Positions 18,469 to 27,340 of a DNA stretch of 64,000 bases are shown here, piece after piece. Source of the stretch: Phycisphaerales bacterium UBA5793 (GTDB lineage Bacteria; Planctomycetota; Phycisphaerae; Phycisphaerales; UBA5793); assembly GCA_002418285.1 (NCBI GenBank), contig DIDT01000065.1, forward strand, positions 57,947 to 121,946, written 5' to 3'. The notes under the pieces were generated by a model. The model searched no databases. It saw only the letters and a program-made list of their open reading frames with translations, and had not been told where the DNA came from. Each line of letters begins with the position of its first letter. Position 1 is the first letter of the stretch. A program made the translations under genes and the position numbers.

Positions 18469-20454
18469 GTGACCCGACTGGCTTCGCCCACGCACGAATC
18501 GCGCCCCCAGAAGCGCGGCAAAGATGACACCCTCGACGCCGCACGCGCGGCCGTCGATCGCGCCACAGTCGCCCTGTTGTCCCTCCAGAATCCGGACGGC
18601 CACTGGTGCGCCGAACTCGAAGGCGATTCCATCCTCAACAGCGAATACACGCTGATGAAGTGGATCCTCCGCCAGGAGGACGATCCGCGGCTGCCGAAAA
18701 TCATGGTCTATCTTCGCCGACTTCAGCGACCCGATGGCGCATGGGGCCAGTACCCCGGCAGCGGTGTCGATGTGAGCGCGACCGTGAAGGCCTACGCCTG
18801 CCTGCTGCTCGATGGCGACGATCCCGGCGAGCCGCGCATGCAACGCGCCGCCGAAGCCATCCACGCCCACGGCGGCGCTGAAGCGTGCAACAGTTTCAGC
18901 AACTTCTATCTCGCAGCACTCGGCCTCATCGACTGGGACGCTGTCCCCGCCATCCCGCCGGAGATGATCTACCTGCCGCGCTGGTTCTACTTCCATCTCG
19001 ACAAGGTCTCGGCGTGGACGCGCACCATGATTCTCCCGCTGGCGATCTGCACCGCGCTGCGCCCGGTGCGGGCGCTGCCCGCGCATATCAGCCTCGATCA
19101 CCTCTTCAACGACCTCCGCTACAAGAAGACGCTGTCGAAGAAGTTTGATTCGTTTCCGCTCACGTGGAACAATTTTTTCCTCGCCGTCGATCGCGTGCTC
19201 AAGATCGTGCAGCGCGCCGAAGCCTCGCCCCTGCGGCGCAGCGCGCTCAAGCAAGCCGAGCAATGGATACTCGATCGCGCCAGCGCCGAATACACTGAGG
19301 GCCTCGGTGCGATCTTCCCGCCGATGGTCTACCTCCAGATCGCCTTCGATGCGCTCGGTTACGAGCGTTCGCACCCCGTGATGCAGCAGGCCGAGCGCGA
19401 TCTCGACGACTTCATCATTGAGGAAGACGATCACATTCGCATCCAACCCTGCTTCTCGCCGGTGTGGGATACCGGTATCGCGCTTTACGCGCTGACCGAG
19501 TGCGACAAGACAATCGCCAATTCGCCCGAAGTCCGCCGCGCCTGCGACTGGCTGCTGGCCAAAGAGAATCGCCTCGCCGGCGACTGGGCCCGCACCGTCG
19601 ACGCCGAGCCGGCTGGCTGGTACTTCGAGTATCGCAACGAGTGGTACCCCGACGTCGATGACACCGCGATGGTCGCCATGGCCCTGCACCGCTCCGGCGG
19701 ACAGGCGAATCGCGCAGCCGGCAAGCGCGGCGTGCAGTGGATCCTCGCCATGCAGAATGACGACGGCGGCTGGGCGGCCTTCGACAAGACCCGCGACCGA
19801 CCCATCCTCGAAAAGGTCCCCTTCGCCGACCACAACGCGATGCAGGATCCATCGTGTCCCGACATCACCGGCCGCGTGCTCGAGTGCCTCGCGTGGCACG
19901 GCATCCGCGCCGACAACCCCGCCGTGCAGCGCGCTGTGAGCTACATCAGGTCGAAGCAGGAGCCGGAGGGCTGCTGGTTCGGCCGTTGGGGCGTGAACTA
20001 CATCTACGGCACCTGGCAATCGATTGGCGGCATGCGCCACATCGGCGTCGACATGACCCAGCCGTGGATCCAGCGCGCCGGCCACTGGCTCAAGAGTGTG
20101 CAGAAGCCCGACGGCTCCTTCGGCGAATCCGCAAACTCCTACGAAGATCCGTCTCTCAAGGGGATCGGACCGTCCACGGCGTCGCAAACCGCCTGGGCCG
20201 CGATGACCCTCCAGGTCGTCTTCGGTCCTGAGGATCCCGACCTCGCCCGCGCCATTCGCTGGCTGTGCGCCACGCAACTCAGCGCCGCTGATGCGCCGAA
20301 CCGATCACTCAATCCCGATGGTGATACCCCGGGCTCATGGGTCGAGACCGAATTCACCGGCACCGGTTTCCCGCGGGTCTTCTACCTGCGCTACCACCTC
20401 TATCGCCTGTACTTCCCGCTCATGGCGATTGCGCGTTGGGTGAAGACTCAGTGA
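18469..20454 (+). CDS. shc: Squalene-hopene cyclase
   Basis: The 661-residue protein is of normal length for the family and has the catalytic DxDD motif WYPDVDDTAM (Asp395, Asp397, Asp398) that protonates squalene. Several QW repeats stabilise the alpha-toroid, such as LQNPDGHWCAELE, LQRPDGAWGQY, MQNDDGGWAAF, KQEPEGCWFGRW and VQKPDGSFGES. The enzyme is a monotopic membrane protein that cyclises squalene to hopene, the first hopanoid step. No squalene synthesis or hopanoid-modification genes are adjacent. The GTG start at 18469 follows AGGAGAG by four bases. An upstream in-frame ATG at 18328 would overlap the preceding gene and lacks support. Confidence 0.93.
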   Translation: MTRLASPTHESRPQKRGKDDTLDAARAAVDRATVALLSLQNPDGHWCAELEGDSILNSEYTLMKWILRQEDDPRLPKIMVYLRRLQRPDGAWGQYPGSGVDVSATVKAYACLLLDGDDPGEPRMQRAAEAIHAHGGAEACNSFSNFYLAALGLIDWDAVPAIPPEMIYLPRWFYFHLDKVSAWTRTMILPLAICTALRPVRALPAHISLDHLFNDLRYKKTLSKKFDSFPLTWNNFFLAVDRVLKIVQRAEASPLRRSALKQAEQWILDRASAEYTEGLGAIFPPMVYLQIAFDALGYERSHPVMQQAERDLDDFIIEEDDHIRIQPCFSPVWDTGIALYALTECDKTIANSPEVRRACDWLLAKENRLAGDWARTVDAEPAGWYFEYRNEWYPDVDDTAMVAMALHRSGGQANRAAGKRGVQWILAMQNDDGGWAAFDKTRDRPILEKVPFADHNAMQDPSCPDITGRVLECLAWHGIRADNPAVQRAVSYIRSKQEPEGCWFGRWGVNYIYGTWQSIGGMRHIGVDMTQPWIQRAGHWLKSVQKPDGSFGESANSYEDPSLKGIGPSTASQTAWAAMTLQVVFGPEDPDLARAIRWLCATQLSAADAPNRSLNPDGDTPGSWVETEFTGTGFPRVFYLRYHLYRLYFPLMAIARWVKTQ

Positions 20455-20455
20455 C

Positions 20456-21118
20456 TCACGCGGGGGTGTAGTGGATCGCCATGGCGCTTTGCAGCGCGCT
20501 CCACACGGCCCCGGCATCGCTGTTTGCGTCAATCACCATGTAGCGTTCAGGATTTTCGCGCGCCTGCGAAAGATACCCCTCGCGCACGCGGGCGTGGTAC
20601 GCCTTGCCCTTGGCTTCCATGCGATCGAGCAGCGGGTTGAGGCGCGACGCAGCTGTCTCGGGCGTGACGTCGAAGATGATCATCAGATGCGGTGCGATCT
20701 GGCCGCACGCAATGCGCGCCACCGTTCGAATGTCATCGAGAGGCATTCCCCCCGCCGTTCCCTGGTACGCCAGCGTCGAACTCACGAACCGATCGGCGAG
20801 CACCACCTCACCCCGCTGCAGCGCCGGACCGATGCGCTCCGCCACGAGCTGCGCCCGGCTGGCCATGTAGAGCAGCATCTCGGCTCGAACGTCGAGATCG
20901 ACGTGCCGGTGATCCAGCAGCACGTTGCGAATCTCCTCGCCCACCAGCGTGCCACCCGGCTCGCGCACCTCGCAAACCGTTAGACCCCGCGCCTGGGCAA
21001 AGTCCGAAAAGCGGTGAAACTGAGTCGATTTCCCTGACCCGTCCGGGCCATCGAAGACAATAAACTGCCCTCGGAGGCGGTTGTGCCAATCAGACTGGTT
21101 CGATGCGGCTGCGGACAC
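20456..21118 (-). CDS. tmk: Thymidylate kinase
   Basis: With a GTG start at 21118 the product is 220 residues, close to E. coli Tmk. It carries the P-loop FDGPDGSGKST, the dTMP-binding REPGGT, a DRFVSSTLAYQG signature and a lid segment around RLNPLLDRMEAKGKAYH. The enzyme phosphorylates dTMP to dTDP in the cytoplasm. The frame stays open upstream to an ATG at 21241, but that extension has no similarity to the family and would overlap the divergent FG-GAP gene. The 3' end abuts the convergent cyclase gene with one base between. Confidence 0.92.
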   Translation of the reverse strand: MSAAASNQSDWHNRLRGQFIVFDGPDGSGKSTQFHRFSDFAQARGLTVCEVREPGGTLVGEEIRNVLLDHRHVDLDVRAEMLLYMASRAQLVAERIGPALQRGEVVLADRFVSSTLAYQGTAGGMPLDDIRTVARIACGQIAPHLMIIFDVTPETAASRLNPLLDRMEAKGKAYHARVREGYLSQARENPERYMVIDANSDAGAVWSALQSAMAIHYTPA

Positions 21119-21227
21119 GGCGGGATGATGCGCCCTTTGCGCGTCGAAAGCAAGTACATTGGCCAATTGATGCCCGGCGTCTCGTCCCACACTCGTACAA
21201 TGACTCGCAAGTCGGAGGGAGACCAGC

Positions 21228-22748
21228 ATGCACCTTTGCACAGGATCATTGGCCGCCGCGGCGATGGTGTGGACAGCGCATCAACCGCCCTTCTCATCCG
21301 TGCGCGATACCCTGCCGCCACGCTATGTCGAATCGTCCACCGGCCTCGAGACCCCGCGCTGGGACGGTGGCCGGTCGATGCTCAAACTCGCCGATCTCAA
21401 TCTCGACGGCCATCCTGACCTCGTCACCGTCGGCGATCACGGATCGCCATTCGTCAACACCGACATGCACGGCATCACCGTCTGGTTCGGCAACGGCGCC
21501 GGTCAATGGCAACCCTATCAGGACGGCAACTTCGGCTACGGCGGTGTGGCGGTCGGCGATGTGAACAACGACGGCCTGCCCGACGTCGGCTGGGGCGTGC
21601 ACCACAACTACGGCTCGGGCGGCTACGGCGATCGTGTCATGGGCGTCGCGCTGGGCGACGGCACCGGCCGCAACTGGACGCCGTGGGATCAGGGCCTCGG
21701 CGTCGACGGCCAGTCGTGGGGCATGTTCGGCACCGAGTTCGCCGACATCAACGTCGACGGCCTGCTCGACATCGCCTCCGTGTCATTCGGTTGCTGCGAC
21801 GGCTTCCACGCCTACCTCAACAACGGCAATGGCACGTGGACACGCTCGTTTGGCTTTCTCGGCGGCAATTCCAACATGGACATCACCGCCGGCGATGTCA
21901 ACAACGATGGCTATCCCGACTTTGCCGTGGCCCATCAGAACGGCACGATTTACCTCGGCGACGGGCAGGGTGGATTCACGCTCGGCGACGAGAACCTCCC
22001 CGGCGGCGGCAACCTCGGCCGGAAAGGCGTCGCGCTTGGTGACGTCAACGGCGATGCCTTTGACGACCTCTCGCTCGTCAACAGCGCCGGCGGCGTGGAA
22101 GTCTACCTCCAGGCGCCCGGCTCATCCCAATGGGTCCTTTGGAGCGACGGGCTGCCGACCAGCGGCTCGTGGCAGGCAACCAGACTCGCAGACATGAACG
22201 GCGACGGCTGGACGGATCTCGTTGCATTCGGCGACAAGCGCCTCGCCGTCTGGCTCTTTGACGGCGACCGCACGTGGACCGGCGCCGCGACGTTCACGCT
22301 GCCAGGACCCGGCGACTACTCCTCGATGGTCGTTGGTGACGCGACGCACAACGGCCGGCCGGACATCGCCATCGTCGCCGACGAAGGCAGCATCTTCAGC
22401 TCGCGCAACAAACTCCACTTCTTCCGCGAGACGACCCTGCCGCGCGCGCTGCGCATCCGCATTTCCGGCCCGCCGCGCTACCGCACGATTCGCGAGGGCG
22501 CCGTGTTCTTCATCGACTGGCGCTGCGCCATCCCCGGAAACGTGGCGTCGGAAGTGAAACTCGAGCTGAGCGAAGCGGGGCGCTTCGGCCCGTGGATCAC
22601 CCTCGGCGAGCATTTGCCCAACAACGGGCGCTACCAGGCAATCGTCAATGTGACGCAGTACAACGCCGATGCCTACATCCGCGCGACGGTGACGACCGCC
22701 ACCGGCAGCGCGGTCGATGTGGCGGGGCCGTTCTCGATTCTGCCGTGA
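21228..22748 (+). CDS. FG-GAP repeat protein (VCBS-like), secreted
   Basis: The 506-residue protein has a weak signal sequence (MHLCTGSLAAAAMVW) and then repeats of the D-x-N/D-x-D-G type: DLNLDGHPD, DVNNDGLPD, DINVDGLLD, DVNNDGYPD, DVNGDAFDD and DMNGDGWTD. These define a calcium-binding propeller over about 45-400. The last 90 residues (from LRIRISGPPRYRT) form a beta-rich domain like an Ig or carbohydrate-type module. It differs from the 6-11 kb FG-GAP trio and lacks their paired-Cys tail. A strong GGAGGGAG site lies five bases before the ATG. It probably acts outside the cytoplasm; ligand unknown. Confidence 0.72.
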   Translation: MHLCTGSLAAAAMVWTAHQPPFSSVRDTLPPRYVESSTGLETPRWDGGRSMLKLADLNLDGHPDLVTVGDHGSPFVNTDMHGITVWFGNGAGQWQPYQDGNFGYGGVAVGDVNNDGLPDVGWGVHHNYGSGGYGDRVMGVALGDGTGRNWTPWDQGLGVDGQSWGMFGTEFADINVDGLLDIASVSFGCCDGFHAYLNNGNGTWTRSFGFLGGNSNMDITAGDVNNDGYPDFAVAHQNGTIYLGDGQGGFTLGDENLPGGGNLGRKGVALGDVNGDAFDDLSLVNSAGGVEVYLQAPGSSQWVLWSDGLPTSGSWQATRLADMNGDGWTDLVAFGDKRLAVWLFDGDRTWTGAATFTLPGPGDYSSMVVGDATHNGRPDIAIVADEGSIFSSRNKLHFFRETTLPRALRIRISGPPRYRTIREGAVFFIDWRCAIPGNVASEVKLELSEAGRFGPWITLGEHLPNNGRYQAIVNVTQYNADAYIRATVTTATGSAVDVAGPFSILP

Positions 22749-22790
22749 ATCGAACGAAAGTATCACCGACGCTGAGTCCGGAGCCATGCG

Positions 22791-23384
22791 ATGAAGCAGC
22801 TAAGTAGCGCTTGCGTGTTCCTCATACTGCTCACGTCCACACTAGGCTGCTACTCAGAATCAAGTTTTCGGTCCGAATCAGCCGCCATACATGATGCCGG
22901 GTTCTTTACTAGCTACCAGTACACCATGATGTTCGATCGGGCGGAAGTGCGACGGAAGACGACTGTGCAATACGCGTTCAACAATCCGCCGCCGCGAGAG
23001 GCCGTCATTCGAGTCATATTTGAGAACAAGGACGACTTGGATCTTGTTGTGGCGCACGCCGCAATCGCCACCGTGAACATCATGGATGACTCATTCGAGC
23101 TAGTTTACCAGTTCACGGGGCCCATTTCGGCAGACTCTTCTGAGAACTATCCGCTTGCAGTCTCGGTGACAGGCCAATGGAACTTCCGGGGGTTTGGTGC
23201 ACTCAACCCACCCCCTGACTGGCAGTTCAACCGCGAGCGAGTGAGCGTCAACCCATCCACTCCGGCGTTTCCCCTCCGGCACGGTGGCTATCGCATCGAG
23301 TTCACCCTCGAAGCCGATGGCCAACTGCCCCGCCCAGTATCGTTCCACCTGGCGATCGAGAGTTTTGGAGCAGGGTCAATCTAG
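22791..23384 (+). CDS. Putative lipoprotein
   Basis: The 197-residue product has a lipoprotein signal with lipobox LTSTLGC; Cys20 would be lipidated. The mature part is predicted beta-rich with no recognisable domain. A segment with RVIFENKDDLDLVVAHAAI and alternating hydrophobic residues suggests a beta-sandwich. Its base composition is less GC-rich than flanking genes. It lies 42 bases after the FG-GAP gene on the same strand and may be co-transcribed with it. Function unknown. Confidence 0.6.
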   Translation: MKQLSSACVFLILLTSTLGCYSESSFRSESAAIHDAGFFTSYQYTMMFDRAEVRRKTTVQYAFNNPPPREAVIRVIFENKDDLDLVVAHAAIATVNIMDDSFELVYQFTGPISADSSENYPLAVSVTGQWNFRGFGALNPPPDWQFNRERVSVNPSTPAFPLRHGGYRIEFTLEADGQLPRPVSFHLAIESFGAGSI

Positions 23385-23424
23385 CGGACAGTTAGCGGGT
23401 CCGTCTATCGAGGCATGCGCACAT

Positions 23425-25467
23425 TCAGGCCGGACTCGGCACGACGCCCGAACCCGGCTCTTCGCCGTCCGCGCTCTTCGTTCCTTTGCCGATGACCGAC
23501 TCTCCAGGCGCCCGCTTCTTGCGATGTTCGGCGGCGAGCAGGTCGCTTACCGTCGGCTTGTCGATGGTGTCGCCGCGCATCAGGCGGTGCACTTCATCCG
23601 CGCTGAGCGTTTCGTACTTGAGCAGCGCGTTGGCGACCGCTTCGACCTTCTGCCAGTTCTCACGAATGAGCTTCTCACAGTCCGTGTAGGCTGTGTCGCT
23701 GAGTCGCTTGATCTCTTCGTCGATGATGCGCGCCGTCTCGTCGGAGTAGCCCTTGTTGGGCAGGGCGTACTCGCCGGCTTCATCGTGGCCGTAGCGCACG
23801 AAGCCGAGCCGCTTGCTCATGCCCCACTCGAGAATCATCATGCGCGCAAACGCCGTCACCTGTGCGATGTCCTGCGAGGCGCCCGATGACACGTCGCCGG
23901 TCATGATCTCTTCCGCGATGCGGCCGCCGCACATGACGCGCATGGTCGATTCGAGGTACCTGAGTCCGAAGCCGTAGCGATCCTTCTCGGGCAGGCTGAA
24001 CGTCGCGCCGCCGAACTGGCCGCGCGGAATGATCGTCACCTTGTGCAGCGGATCGGCGTCGGGCAGCAGTGACTGCACGACCGCGTGACCGGCTTCGTGA
24101 TACGCCGTGGCGACTTTTTCCTTCTCTTCAATCACGCGGCTCTTGCGGGCCCGGCCGAACTTGATCTTGTCGCGTGCCTCATCAAGGTCGTCCTGGTCGA
24201 CGTAGTCCTTGCCCGCCAGCGTGGCGATGATCGCCGCCTCGTTGATGATCGCCGCGAGATCGGCGCCTGAGAACATCGGCGTGCCGCGAGCCGATCGCTC
24301 GAGATCAACCGTCGGCGCGAGTTTCACCTTGCGCGCGTGGACTTTGAGAATCTCCGTGCGCCCCTTGAGATCGGGCAGCGAAACGATGACCTGGCGATCG
24401 AAACGACCGGGTCGCGTCAGCGCCGGGTCGAGGACATCAGCGCGGTTGGTCGCGGCGATGACGATGACCTGGTCGCTCGTTTCAAAACCGTCCATCTCGA
24501 CGAGAATTGCATTCAGCGTCTGCTCGCGCTCGTCATTGCCGCCCGTGGCAAAGCCGCTGCCGCGCTTGCGGCCGACGGCGTCGATCTCATCGAGGAAGAT
24601 GATGCAGGGGTTGTTTTCCTTGGCCTGCTTGAACAGGTCGCGCACGCGACTGGCGCCGACGCCGACGAACATCTCGACAAAGTCCGAACCCGAGATCGAG
24701 AAGAACGGCACATCCGCCTCGCCGGCGATCGCCTTGGCCAGCAGCGTCTTGCCGCAGCCGGGCGGGCCGTTGAGCAGCACGCCGCGCGGAATGCGGGCTC
24801 CAAGTCGCTGAAACTTCTTGGGGTTCTTGAGGAACTCGACAATCTCGGTCAGTTCATCCTTGGCTTCTTCGATGCCGGCCACATCGGCAAAGGTGACGTT
24901 GGTGTGTTCCTTGTTCGTCAGACGATGGCGCGAGCGACCAAAGCTGCCAAACATCCCCGCCCCGCCGCCGGCGCTGCGCAGACCGCGGAACAGGAAAAAC
25001 CAGATGACCCCGAAGATGAGAATCCACGGCAAGAGACCAACCACCAGGCTCGGCCAGAGCGATGGCGAAGCATCATCCTTCCACGCGCCGTTGGTCAGCT
25101 TTTCAAGACGTTCGATGTAGGGATCGCGCACCTGACTGTGCGGCACGCGAATGGGTCCCGCCGCGTAATTCCCGGTGCTCTCACGTAACTCGGCGTAAGT
25201 GCCGTTGGCGCGGAGAACCACGCTGTCGGGATCGATAGACCCCTGCTTGTACAGCGTCTCGAACTCGTCCCAGCGCACGGCCTGACCGGGCTGCTTGCTG
25301 TTGAACACGACAAAGAGCAGCAGCGCCAGGGCGACGAGCATGATCCACATGAGCAGGCTGCGGCTCATGCGCATATTCGGCGGCGGGGGCGGCTGGTCGG
25401 GTCGACGGTTCGGCCCGCCCGGCTCCCTTGAGTCGCGTTTCGGGTTCTTTTGAGGATTCTCAGGCAT
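23425..25467 (-). CDS. ftsH: ATP-dependent zinc metalloprotease FtsH
   Basis: The 680-residue protein has the full FtsH layout. Two N-terminal membrane helices (MSRSLLMWIMLVALALLLFVV and LVVGLLPWILIFGVIWFFLF) flank a short periplasmic domain. The AAA+ module carries Walker A GPPGCGKT, Walker B IIFLDEIDAVG and the second region of homology (ALTRPGRFDRQ). The M41 peptidase domain carries HEAGH. The enzyme extracts and degrades membrane and regulatory proteins at the inner membrane. A proline-rich N-terminal cytoplasmic tail (PDQPPPPP) precedes the first helix. The ATG at 25467 was preferred over the one 27 codons upstream, which encodes an unconserved extension. It follows the BamD-like and LptE-like genes in the same direction. 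Confidence 0.95.
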   Translation of the reverse strand: MPENPQKNPKRDSREPGGPNRRPDQPPPPPNMRMSRSLLMWIMLVALALLLFVVFNSKQPGQAVRWDEFETLYKQGSIDPDSVVLRANGTYAELRESTGNYAAGPIRVPHSQVRDPYIERLEKLTNGAWKDDASPSLWPSLVVGLLPWILIFGVIWFFLFRGLRSAGGGAGMFGSFGRSRHRLTNKEHTNVTFADVAGIEEAKDELTEIVEFLKNPKKFQRLGARIPRGVLLNGPPGCGKTLLAKAIAGEADVPFFSISGSDFVEMFVGVGASRVRDLFKQAKENNPCIIFLDEIDAVGRKRGSGFATGGNDEREQTLNAILVEMDGFETSDQVIVIAATNRADVLDPALTRPGRFDRQVIVSLPDLKGRTEILKVHARKVKLAPTVDLERSARGTPMFSGADLAAIINEAAIIATLAGKDYVDQDDLDEARDKIKFGRARKSRVIEEKEKVATAYHEAGHAVVQSLLPDADPLHKVTIIPRGQFGGATFSLPEKDRYGFGLRYLESTMRVMCGGRIAEEIMTGDVSSGASQDIAQVTAFARMMILEWGMSKRLGFVRYGHDEAGEYALPNKGYSDETARIIDEEIKRLSDTAYTDCEKLIRENWQKVEAVANALLKYETLSADEVHRLMRGDTIDKPTVSDLLAAEHRKKRAPGESVIGKGTKSADGEEPGSGVVPSPA

Positions 25468-25579
25468 AAAGTGCTGTTCCCACAGGCCAATGGCCCCGAC
25501 GGCCCTGTGCCGTGGCCCGCAACGCCCGTGCTCGTTTATCGACTCCACCGGGTCGATGGTTAATCCTACGCCCCAACTC

Positions 25580-26119
25580 TCACCATTGATCGCGCATTGA
25601 CGCGACGATTTGCTCCGCCAACCGCTCCGCCACGCCGTATTCGGCGATTTCCGGCCTCTCGCCTACCGGCATCGAGGGCATGTACTCATCTCCGACGGAA
25701 AACTGCTGCCGCTCAACAATGGTCTTCCCCGTGCGAACATCCCTCCATTGGAAGTTCACCGTTACGCTCAGGAGCATCTCCCGGACCAATCCGCTCCCCC
25801 GCGATCGATTCAACCGTGTCTTTTCCACAGCCGTGATGGTGCCGGATAACTCAGTTTCTGCCGATTCGTTGTTCTGCACCGCGTAGGGCGTGCGCTTCTG
25901 GATTTCCTTGATCAATGCATCGGTGATGTCACGCTCGATGCCCGTCACGTAGGTATTGTTGTCAAAAATCGGCACCGCCACAGAGTGATACTTTTCCGGA
26001 TACAGGCTGCGAGCGGTGTAGCCCGTCCGCGCGCCGTCGCCCGAGGCGCAGCCGCCGACCAGCAGCACTCCGACCGCGAGCGCCGCGAGCATCGAGATTC
26101 GTCCCAACCGGGCGATCAT
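25580..26119 (-). CDS. LptE-like outer-membrane lipoprotein
   Basis: The 179-residue product begins with a lipoprotein signal (MIARLGRISMLAALAVGVLLVGGC), with Cys24 the likely lipid site. The mature part follows the LptE family pattern: YPEKYHSVAVPIFDNNTYVTGIERDIT followed by ALIKEIQKRTPYAV, SAETELSGTI and V.FQWRD..TGK. LptE partners LptD in placing lipopolysaccharide in the outer membrane, supporting an LPS-bearing outer membrane. The ATG overlaps the stop of the BamD-like gene (ATGA) and has GGGGAGAG six bases upstream. It heads toward ftsH, 113 bases downstream. Confidence 0.75.
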   Translation of the reverse strand: MIARLGRISMLAALAVGVLLVGGCASGDGARTGYTARSLYPEKYHSVAVPIFDNNTYVTGIERDITDALIKEIQKRTPYAVQNNESAETELSGTITAVEKTRLNRSRGSGLVREMLLSVTVNFQWRDVRTGKTIVERQQFSVGDEYMPSMPVGERPEIAEYGVAERLAEQIVASMRDQW

Positions 26120-27219
26120 GGTTGACTCTCCCCGGCGGAGCCGACGGATTCAGGCGCGGGCGGCCCGGCCGGCTCGTCGAGACTCGCCGGCCCACCATCG
26201 ATCTTCAGCTCATCGGGCACTTCATCACTCACCCAGCCTCGATCTCTCATCGCCCGATACGCCCGCTGAGCAGCGAGCGTCGAGGAATGCCGACGAAGCA
26301 GGCGATCGAGAACGAACCTGGCGGAGACCTCATCATTCCGCTTGAGATAGAAATCAGCATCCACGAGCATCTTCTCCGCTCGAGCTTCTTCAATGCGCTG
26401 CTGCAGCGCCTCGGCCCGCATCTGCTGCGCCGCGGCAGGATACCGCGTCCGGAGAATGTTCAGCCAGCCATCCGCCTCGTCGAGTCCCGAAACGTCGAAG
26501 GCCGGACCCTTGAACGTCGCCAGGTAGGAATAGACCAGTCGCTGCATCGCGTCGGCGTTGTCTGCGGCCTTCGGGTTGTTCTTGATATAGATGTCGTACA
26601 TTGTCGCCGCCAGTTCCATGTTGCGGCGGTCGTAGTAGAAATCCGCCAGTGCGCGACCGGCACGCTCGGCGAGCTTGCTCCCCGGCGCGCGCTCCTGAAT
26701 GCGGATGAACAGTTCCTCCGCCTCGTCATACGCGCGGAACCAGCGCATCCCCAGCATCCGACGCCGCAGACCGCCGGCGAAAAGCTGGGCGACTTCAAAC
26801 TCACGCTCCAGCGCAATCATGAACGCTTCACTGCCGGGATAGACGCGACAAACGTACTCATAGTCGAAGAGGGACTTGTAGTAGTCCTTGGCCATGAAAT
26901 ACGCATCGGCGCGGATGAGGTACGCCTCAGGTTCAAGTGGATCGCCCTTGTGGCTCTTAAGCCACGTGTCCATGCGTCGCCGGGCATCGCCATAGCGCTT
27001 CTGGGCAAGGGCCTGGCGAGCAAGGTGCAGTTCGCCGGCGGGGGTGTTGAGCTCGGGCTCATCCACGATCGACCATGTGCCGTTGTTGGCCAGACTGCGT
27101 TCGACCTGTTGCCCAAGTGAGACTGAAACGCCGAGCGTCATCATCACCGCGATCGCCGCGAACCACGCCGGCGCCGATGTTCGTCGCGAGATGCGGAGAT
27201 TGTGGGGTTGTTCAGTCAT
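26116..27219 (-). CDS. Secreted TPR protein, BamD/YfiO-like
   Basis: The 367-residue product has an N-terminal signal or anchor (WFAAIAVMMTLGVSVSLGQQ) and a helical repeat body with TPR-like units. Examples are ELHLARQALAQKRYGDARRRMDTWLK, EAYLIRADAYFMAKDYYKSL, DEAEELFIRIQERAPGSKLAERA and ALADFYYDRRNMELAATMYD. The arrangement resembles BamD/YfiO outer-membrane assembly lipoproteins, but no lipobox cysteine is present at the signal end. It ends in a Pro/Glu-rich tail. The ATGA overlap with lptE indicates an operon of envelope-assembly genes. Start choice is between ATG 27219 (MTEQ) and one four codons earlier. Confidence 0.6.
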   Translation of the reverse strand: MTEQPHNLRISRRTSAPAWFAAIAVMMTLGVSVSLGQQVERSLANNGTWSIVDEPELNTPAGELHLARQALAQKRYGDARRRMDTWLKSHKGDPLEPEAYLIRADAYFMAKDYYKSLFDYEYVCRVYPGSEAFMIALEREFEVAQLFAGGLRRRMLGMRWFRAYDEAEELFIRIQERAPGSKLAERAGRALADFYYDRRNMELAATMYDIYIKNNPKAADNADAMQRLVYSYLATFKGPAFDVSGLDEADGWLNILRTRYPAAAQQMRAEALQQRIEEARAEKMLVDADFYLKRNDEVSARFVLDRLLRRHSSTLAAQRAYRAMRDRGWVSDEVPDELKIDGGPASLDEPAGPPAPESVGSAGESQP

Positions 27220-27288
27220 TGTCGCGGGCATGATAGAGCCGGGCATGGACACCGCCAACCACTGATCAAGTCTGGGTACTGATGCAAC

Positions 27289-27312
27289 GGGACGGGCCAT
27301 CTGGCCCGTCCC
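27289..27312 (-). terminator. Perfect hairpin without U-tract, possible terminator
   Basis: GGGACGGGCCA (27289-27299) and TGGCCCGTCCC (27302-27312) are perfect complements. They lie 29 bases past the stop of the secreted protein gene at 27341 on the minus strand. No T-run follows in either direction, so termination is uncertain. Confidence 0.45.
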
Positions 27313-27340
27313 GCGATCGATTCACAAAGGACATTCGGAT

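Noticed and set aside
18424..20277. Long minus-strand open frame of 617 codons antisense to squalene-hopene cyclase
   Set aside because: It mirrors the cyclase, is rich in Gly/Val/Glu of a shadow frame and shows no known motif; the cyclase strand has clear catalytic motifs.
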